64,000 nucleotides of DNA from Acridotheres tristis (lineage: Eukaryota; Chordata; Aves; Passeriformes; Sturnidae). The notes below the pieces were generated by a model. That model saw nothing but the letters and a program-made list of their open reading frames with translations, was not told where the DNA came from and ran no database searches. The stretch covers positions 4,253,001 to 4,317,000 of the forward strand of contig CM072906.1 in assembly GCA_037013685.1 (NCBI GenBank), read 5' to 3'. The position numbers and the translations under genes are program-made. The stretch's first letter is position 1; each line of letters begins with the position of its first letter. This document shows, piece after piece, positions 57,095 to 64,000 of this stretch.

Positions 57095-59389
57095 GTAAGG
57101 TGCTTTGGTGCTTTGGGGTGAAGGGCAGAGTGGGGGTCAGGGGTGAAAACATCATCCCAATGCACAAGGAGGGAGAATAATCCTATACCTGCTGTTTTGT
57201 TCCCCGTGCAATTCTGTGATGTAATTCCTTTTTCTCATTCTCAGAGGTTGAAATGGTTGTGCTTTCCAGAGTTTCCCTTAATCAAAATAATGCATTGTGC
57301 TGCTGCTGTGTCAAAACATTTCACTTTGGCCTGAGTTGATGCAAAGGATCTGACATGGGCTTTACTAACACAGTGATAGAAAAATACTGCATTTCCTGTG
57401 GAGCACACAAAAAACCCAAAAATGCATCAAAGGGAATTCACCAATTCCCCAGAGTGAATGTGTTAAGCCTACTTTTCCAGACATAGCACTTTCATTCAAG
57501 AAAAGATCACAAATTCCCATCAGTTTGATTATTTATTGATACAAACATTGTGGAGGGGGGAGATAATAATGGAGTGGGAAAAACTCACTCCAAAGAATTT
57601 ATGGTAGAAGAAGGGCACAGTACTCAGATGGATGGAAAAAGCTGGTTAAATGGAAAGAAATGAAGTCATGAATAGGAAACTGCCAAACTACTCCAAATTG
57701 TGGTTGACTGATACAAAGGGACTCAGTTTTGGGAAGAATGATGCTTAATGTGGAGGTAAAGCAGCAGCATCAAATTTTTCAAAGGAATCCCACATGACTG
57801 GAGAGCACAGAGAAAGGTTAAGTAACTTTGTAGAGGGATGTAACTCAGATCTGATAAAAGGAGGTTTGGAACTGAAAATAGAGAGAGAAGATTTTTCCTA
57901 TGTGTTTATTAACCACTTTGAAGAAGCCATGGACAACAGATTAGGGAAAGTTTGCCAGGGTAGCAGAATCCTTTCAATTAGGGAATGCTCTGGAGAACAA
58001 TGAGAAACTCCAGATAGATATGAACACAGTGAGAGATTTGGCAGCCAAATGACAGATGCAGTTTAACATCATTAAATATAAGGTAATTCACAATTCATAA
58101 GTAGATTCTGCTGCAGAGTCTGGCTTTTTGACACTCAGCACACACTGCAAATCTTTTATTTTTGCAATGTGGAATTCAGGGCTCTTGAGCATCCCTGTCT
58201 CACTGTTGAGAGCTGTCAGGAGCAAAGGATGCTTGTGGACACTTGGGCTTTGTTCTTGCTGCATGTTTGACATAAGGCCAAGCCTGGCCTGTGCCCTACC
58301 TCGTTTGGCAGCCCCAGGGGAGCTCCTAAACCAGGCCTGAGTCTCAGAATCCTTGGTGGGGGCTCAGCTGAGCTGTGGGGCTGGCTGGAGGCAGGATCAA
58401 TGTGCTGCTGGTGAGCATTGCTGGCTCCCAGCTGAAACTGGGAGAGTTTCCTCCTCTGCACCCTTAAATCACATGTGTGCACCCTGCTTGCACTGAGCTC
58501 CTCACAGCAATGCTCCTTTCTCTGGCCTGGAAAGCCCATTTCTCTGGGTGCTGATGTGGGGATTTGTTCCTAACCAGGCTGGCTTAAATCCCCAGTGGCC
58601 TGGAGGGGAGCCCCAGACTCACTTCTGCATCCTCCAAGACAGCCTGCAAGTCACTTGAGGTGGAAAAAAAAGCATCTTGTACATGGCTGTGGGGAGAGGG
58701 AGAGCTGACAGGCTGAATATAAACAAACAATATTGTTCTCTCTTGGTCTGCTTAATAACTGTGGCTTCTCTGGGTGGATAAGTTAAGAATTTGGATCGAT
58801 TTCTGCATAGCAGTTCAATTAGTAGAAATCTGGAGACTGTGCCCTTCTTAGCCATTGGTGACTGCTTTATAGATTTGTTCAACCCAGGGAGTAAAATTAT
58901 TACCAGAGATTGGGCTTAATTTGAAAATTGTTTATTAGGGTGAGTGAATAGCTTCAAAATAATTTCCACTACACAATCCAATTAATTTTCAGGTATGTGT
59001 GCTTGCTCCTGCCACCCACTGAGGCAATTAAGAAGTGGGGGGAAGCAGTGGGGATTTTGAAGCTAAACATACTACCTGTGTATAATTTCTTCTTGGTAAC
59101 TGAGAACAAGAACTGTCCTGTCATGGTGATCCTGAAAAAATGTTACATCAGGGGCCTGCAGTGCATTAAAAGAGCCAAATAGAGGGATCTGCAGAAAGTG
59201 CAGGGCTCTGGATATCTGCAAACAGAGCTCCTGTTGTATTTGCTTGAGGGAAAAGGAGAATCCAGCCCAATTGCTTAATGGGTGTGTGAGGTTTTCAGGA
59301 GCTGAGGATCACTGGGAAATGTATTCACTACACCTACATAAAGGTTGCACAGTAGAAATTAATCCCATCTCGTTCTGCATCTCTTCTAG
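57095..59389 (+). other. COL26A1: Intron, 2.3 kb
   Basis: It runs from GTAAGG to CATCTCTTCTAG. AT-rich sequence from 57.4 to 58.1 kb may be an old insertion (see the LINE-like entry). The rest shows nothing recognised. Confidence 0.82.
58030..58095 (+). mobile_element. Possible ancient CR1/L3-like LINE coding relic
   Basis: GAGATTTGGCAGCCAAATGACAGATGCAGTTTAAC and then AAATATAAGGTAATTCAC translate in part to MQFNIIKYKVIH. This resembles the FN..KCKVMH segment after the reverse-transcriptase domain of CR1/L3 LINEs. The match is short and frameshifted upstream. The AT-rich 300 bases before it might belong to the same element. Confidence 0.35.
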
Positions 59390-59452
59390 GGCTTGCCAGG
59401 ATCTCCAGGACAGCCTGGACCAAAAGGATCCAAAGGAGACCGAGGAGAGAGA
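59390..59452 (+). CDS. COL26A1: COL26A1 exon: second Gly-X-Y block, part 3
   Basis: This exon is 63 nt, phase 0 to phase 0, with acceptor CTGCATCTCTTCTAG and donor AGA|GTAAGG. It encodes exactly seven triplets: GLPGSPGQPGPKGSKGDRGER. The C-terminal half is strongly charged (Lys, Asp, Arg, Glu), a feature of helix regions that bind partners or stabilise register by salt bridges. Being frame-neutral it could be skipped without breaking the Gly-X-Y register. Confidence 0.95.
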
Positions 59453-62400
59453 GTAAGGTTTTACAGGCACAGGGAGATTCCCACAGCACTGGGGGCTGAG
59501 GCCTCAGGATTTATACACAGCACAGGGCTGACAGATGCAGTGGGACCACAGCCACCACCAGCTTTAGATGCAGAATTTCTGGGGTTCCTGCAAGAACCAA
59601 GATGGGGATTTACTGTACAGAGAAAGAGTTGAATTCCTTGCCAAGTCAGGTGTTCCCCAAAGAGATTCAGGTAGCAAAGACATGGTGTATAAATGCCTGG
59701 AGACCAACTTCCACAGCCAAAGCTGTTTAGTGTGGAGTGTTTTGAGAGGGCTAACAGACCTCTTCCTTCTGTGGCACTAAAGCTTTAAAAACTCACCAGA
59801 CTTCCTGAACCAAAGTCATTCCCCAGGTCAAACGATGTTCTTAACATATTTGGAATACTGAAGTCATGTTCCTGATGTTTATGTGCCTCAGTTCTTAGTG
59901 GGCTGTCCAGTGCTGATCAGTAAACACAGAACAAAATGGCAGTTTGAATGTTATTTCCAAACTGGTGGAGTTCAGGAGCTACCAGAGAAATTTCTAACAA
60001 GGGTATAAATGTGTCAGATTCCCAGTCCAGCATTCAAGCATTGGGAAGGGTTTGAACGTGGCATTTGGGCCTTTGGCTGCTTCTGTTCAGCTTAATTGCC
60101 AAAAGCTCGTGGTCTTTGTAATCTCTGGGTGAGTCCAGGAGCTCAGAACCACTTGGGAGTGGAGCAGGTGGAAGAGGATCATTGAGCCCTTGGGTGTGTG
60201 AAATGGGCACCATGGACTGTGGAGAATCACTGAGGCCCCAGCGTGGAGAGAGTCAAAGGAGGGGACAAGGACAAGGAGGAAACTTTGGTTGGTGCCTCTG
60301 CAATGATGGATGTCTGCAGTGCTGCCTGCACTCCACAGCTGGGGGAAACAAGTTCCCTGTCCTTCCAAGTGCCATTTTCCTGTCCCACACGTGGGGCTGT
60401 AGGTGATGGATTTCCCTGTGACAGAACCTCCTCTGCATCCCTGCTCCCCTTCCAGTCCAGCAGACAAGGGGGATGCCTGAAAGAGCCAAGACAGACAAAT
60501 GCAGATCAGTGAACTCCAATGTGCTGACCCCTCAAATTCGTGGGAATAACCAGCAATAAACTGTTCCTCTGTCCACACTCAAGAGCAGCAGGCCCAGGTG
60601 CTGGTTCCACCCCTCCTGAGGGGTCAGGAGCAGCAGATACCTGAGGCTGGAGCACATCTGCCTTTTGAAATCTCTATTATATTTTAGTTTTGGGTGGTTG
60701 GTCCTGTTCTAATGTAAGAAATCACTTGCACTTCCCTGTAAGACAGAGTGACTGTTGGTCATTTTTGGTAACACTTTCCTTGTGCAGCTCAGCCAGTTTG
60801 GGCATGACTTGGCTTTACAAATAGATTGCAGACTGATGGAGTTCTGGGACTAGAATTCAAAATTCTGATAGAGAGCAAAACCTTAACTGGTGAGATGGAT
60901 GCACAGATTACCAACTACATCTCATTGCTATTCAATCTTTATATTTAGGTAAAAAAAAACAGAAGGGCATGGTGTGTGGCAAAGTGTCACATTTGCATCC
61001 AGGAAACTGATAAAACTCTTCCTCAGTGATTCATTTAACATTGTGCTGTAGTTTGTGGTCGACTATTTTACTAATATTACTACTAATATACCATGTTACT
61101 ATTACACTTGTTTTTAAACAAAATCTTGTTGCACTGTGTCCATTCACTCTGGACAGATCCCTTAGAATGTGGGCTTGTTCCCTCCTTGCTGGGAATTTAG
61201 AATTGTAACTCTCCCCTTAGGTTTGGAACAAATGAGATTTTCAAATATCAAAATGTCTTGATAAATAGAAAAAGAAAAACCCATATTTCCTGTCCATTCT
61301 CTGTTAGTGTGGAAAGGGAAGCTGACAGCTTTTTCTGTCAGAACTTCTGTACGATGCTCTGTGTGCTTTTTGTCTTTTGTGAGTGTGGCTTTGAAGCCGG
61401 TTTTGACAACTACATGCTGCAATTTTGGGTTTGGTGGGTACAAATGAGGGCTCGAGCAGAGGAGCTGTGCAGCTGCAAAGAAAAGCAGAGGGAGGGTTTA
61501 CAGCATCTACTGAGATTTGAGAAATTGTTATTATACATTCTTGCTGCTTAATCTCGGCGAGAACAGATGTGGGAGAGACCTGAAGCAGTGAGAGCACAGC
61601 CCCTGCATGGCTCAGCTCTGTGTGCTGCTCACACTCTGCCCCTGCTCATCCCAAGCACTGCCAGGGAGGGAGGCCCCTCTGCATCTCCAGGCAGCCTGCA
61701 GAGGAGCAGCCAGGGAGGCCTGGGATAAAAGATATTGCCAACATGCAGCCTAAATATCCTTTGATCCCCTTTAAGCTGATAACATCCTTTCTGTTCCTCC
61801 TGGACATGCAGCACAGCCTGTTTATGTATTTTCAGTGTGTTGTTGTGCTCCTCTCTGTGATTTTTTCCTCTTGCCTGTGCTTTTCCATGAGCTTTGCTCC
61901 CTCCAGTGCAGAATCCAAGTATTTCCCTTTGAAGATATTGGGAGCACCTGGCAGACTGAGCCTTTCTCCCAGAGCTCTCTCTGTCCATAGGGGCCTTTTC
62001 CTGGTGCTGGCAAGGCATTCCAGAGGAATTCAGTGCTCCGTGGGAGTGTTCTGCAGGTGCCCCTTGGTTTTATACAAATTTGATGGACACAAACCCAGCA
62101 GCTCTCCCTTTTCTACTGCAGAAATCTGCCACCATATTATGTCGTTTTATTGGGGGGAAAAAAGGATGGGTTTGTTGCTGTGTGCATCTACAAGAGAATA
62201 ACCAGGGGAAATATGTGGCTGTTTCATTAATGGATTTCTAGAAATGCTTTTACATTTTGCCTCTTCTTCCCAGGCCTCTGCCTTCTCACTAAATAACCTG
62301 TAACTGCTCTCCTGGTCAGGGATTCTGCCCTGCCCCAGCTGCTCCAGGGAGGGAAACCAGCACTGTAGAGGAAAACAGGGGAAAAAAAGATGTTCAGCTC

Positions 62401-63048
62401 AATGGCGTTTCATTCTGCCCCAAACCAACACGTACTAGTTCAAACAGTTTCTGCTAAATAAAAAAAAATTAAAAATAAAGGAACAAAAACCCCTCACCGA
62501 GAACAATGTGAAAATTAGCACAGCAGGAGAAAGAAACAAACCAACCAAGATATTGTACCTGTGTTTTGATCAGTGGCTGTGGGGTGTGTGTGGAGCAGGA
62601 GCAGATTAAATCAGTGCTTGGTGGGAGTCCTGGGCTCTGTTCTGGCTGGGGCAGCAGCAGCCCATCACTTCTACCAGAGAGAAGAATGCAGTGTCTTTGT
62701 AAGGAACAAATCTCCAGCCAAATTCCTTCCTGCTATAATGTAACTGACTGCTGGAAAGTTCAAAAAGCCTGCTAATCGTCTTACAGAGAGGGCACTGAGC
62801 TCAGGAGCTCCCTATCCAACCCAGCCCCTCCAGAGTCTGATGGGATTTGGAGCTGATACTTGACAGAAAACCAAAACCCCCTTTTGCTGTCTCTAAGTGA
62901 TAATGTCAAGGGAGAGCAATTTTTTTCCACATTATCCCAAGTGTAAGGTTTTTTCATTAAGCCATCTTAATTCCGGTAGTAAAAATTACACTGTGTTCTT
63001 GTCAAGTGGCAAAGTATCTCCTAATGACACTGCCTTTATTTCCAACAG
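59453..63048 (+). other. COL26A1: Intron, 3.6 kb
   Basis: It runs from GTAAGG to TTTATTTCCAACAG. No transposable element, RNA gene or additional Gly-X-Y exon was seen. Short A-rich runs occur near 60950 and 62460. Confidence 0.82.
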
Positions 63049-63093
63049 GGGCAAGCAGGTCTGCCTGGAGAGAGGGGCATTAAGGGATTTCCT
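63049..63093 (+). CDS. COL26A1: COL26A1 exon: second Gly-X-Y block, part 4, with GLPGER
   Basis: This exon is 45 nt, phase 0 to phase 0, with acceptor TTTATTTCCAACAG and donor CCT|GTAAGT. It encodes five triplets: GQAGLPGERGIKGFP. If the Y-position Pro is hydroxylated, GLPGER becomes GLOGER, a known integrin I-domain ligand type in fibrillar collagens. The mammalian protein, as I recall it, has GLAGERG at the equivalent place. The second helix has 24 triplets so far and continues in exons beyond the window. Confidence 0.94.
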
Positions 63094-64000
63094 GTAAGTG
63101 CTGCACTCGTGGGTGGGTGCCAGGCTCAGGTGGGCTTGGTGCCTGGCACTGTGGGTGCCACTGGCTGGGCTGGAGCTGCTGCAGGGCTGAGCTCTGCTGG
63201 CTCCAGCTCAGGCATTTGTTCCCCAGACGCCCTCAGTGAACAAATCCCTCTGCAGATGAGCATCCCCTGGGGTAAAGCACAGTGACCAGGAGGGCAGCAC
63301 CCAGCACAGGAGCTGTGCTTTGCCTGCAGGTCCCTCTGCCCAGAGCTGGGCACACACACAGCTCTCCCTGGGCCCCGGGAGCTCCTGGCACTACCAGAGC
63401 ACAAAGGTGGCCACAGTTAAACAGCTCAAGGTCCATCAGCTGCTCTCAACTCCCTCCTCAGCTGGCCAAACTGAGCTGGAAACGCTGTAATGAGATTAAG
63501 AGATGTCTCCAAATGATTTTTTGGCAATACTGAACAGATGCACAGAGATGTCTGCCCTGGTGCATATGGCCAGTGCAAACAAATCAATGGTGATGAAGGT
63601 TGGCTGACAGAGATCTAGAGGAGAATATTGGGTTTTTTTTGGCTGGCAGCTTCCAGAGAAGGCCCTGAGCCTCTGGGAGGGTTCTCATCTCTCTTCCTTG
63701 GTTCCACCTCATCATTTTGTACAATTCTCACAACCTTTTCTTCAGTCATTCCTCCTATGCTCACCTCTGCTTGGCAAGTATCTCAGGGATGTCCAACAAG
63801 TTTGAGGAGCCCAAGCCTTTCCACTCTGTTTTGGATTGTTGTTTCATTCCATGTTTAGCTTAGAGTGGTTTAATCTCTCCCTGTTATCTGCTCTTGATGG
63901 AAGGAAAGTGCATGAACTTCCTGGCTGGGGGAAAACATGAGAGCAATGTTCACAGCACAGAGAGATCTTTGTTCAATACAAGCTTAATGAGCATCTTCAG
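63094..64000 (+). other. COL26A1: Intron, 5' part (continues past window)
   Basis: After the donor GTAAGT no further exon appears before the window ends. The sequence is ordinary intron without recognised repeats. Confidence 0.8.

Larger units (their letters stand above)
1..64000 (+). other. COL26A1: COL26A1 gene, internal part (both ends outside window)
   Basis: Nine exons on the plus strand splice into one open frame of 794 nt with matching codon phases at every junction. The deduced order is CMNC segment, coiled coil, linker, Gly-X-Y block, linker containing LYSLQP, then a second Gly-X-Y block. This order and the residues LEAK-LLLEAAER and GVLYSLQP agree with my recollection of vertebrate collagen XXVI. 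The paralogue EMID1 shares the EMI-collagen layout, but I do not recall it having the LYSLQP linker. The family is secreted, disulphide-linked extracellular matrix protein, described in developing testis and ovary. The signal peptide and EMI domain should lie left of base 1, because no EMI-like tryptophan/cysteine pattern was found in the first 31.7 kb. The C-terminal coiled coil should lie right of base 64000. An alignment to chicken or zebra finch COL26A1 would settle the assignment. Confidence 0.88.

Noticed and set aside
48389..63093. EMID1 instead of COL26A1
   Set aside because: The overall layout is shared, but the LLLEAAER, LYSLQP and LAS-VIDT-AG segments match my recollection of COL26A1 and not EMID1. 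A database alignment would confirm this.

Overview
The window is vertebrate, almost certainly bird, genomic DNA. The evidence is intron-rich single-gene architecture with GT-AG splice sites, CR1 retrotransposon 3' ends of the avian type (about 17.4-17.83 kb, 24.1-24.36 kb, 42.65-42.71 kb on the minus strand, 52.35-52.49 kb on the minus strand), one MIR-like CORE-SINE relic, and a low density of interspersed repeats combined with many GC-rich minisatellites. It is not prokaryotic, and nearly all long open frames are repeat artefacts or chance frames in introns.

Only one gene is supported: the central part of a plus-strand gene that I recognise as COL26A1 (collagen type XXVI alpha 1, also called EMID2), an EMI-domain extracellular matrix collagen. 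Nine exons can be placed with splice sites and consistent codon phase: 31698-31759, 42807-42960, 45388-45432, 48389-48505, 49689-49841, 55550-55642, 57033-57094, 59390-59452 and 63049-63093. Together they hold 794 nt that read without a stop. They encode, in order, the Cys-Met-Asn-Cys segment just after the EMI domain, a short heptad coiled coil, an acidic and hydrophobic linker, a small candidate cassette exon, a first Gly-X-Y block of 22 triplets, a non-collagenous linker, and 24 triplets of a second Gly-X-Y block that continues past the window. The signal peptide and EMI domain lie upstream of base 1; the C-terminal coiled coil and tail lie beyond base 64000.

Layout: bases 1-31697 are one large intron (left end not in the window) with scattered repeats. 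The most striking is a 1.4 kb (TTATTGATGCTGCAG)-type satellite at 25.44-26.88 kb that has a higher-order period. A degraded retroviral reverse-transcriptase remnant lies at 30.2 kb. Bases 31760-42806 form an 11 kb intron with a (TTCCC)n pentanucleotide array, a G-tract block and a ten-unit 56-bp minisatellite whose unit length creates long spurious frames on both strands. From 42.8 kb on, exons are spaced 1-6 kb apart. The intron ending at 55549 carries a (TCTGTTAAC)-rich tandem array that runs into the 3' splice site and supplies its likely branch points.

I found no second gene, no RNA gene and no novel system. The points of most interest are the 45-nt cassette exon, a GLPGER integrin-type motif, the satellite higher-order structure, the branch-point-bearing minisatellite, and several AT-rich segments that look like conserved regulatory elements.
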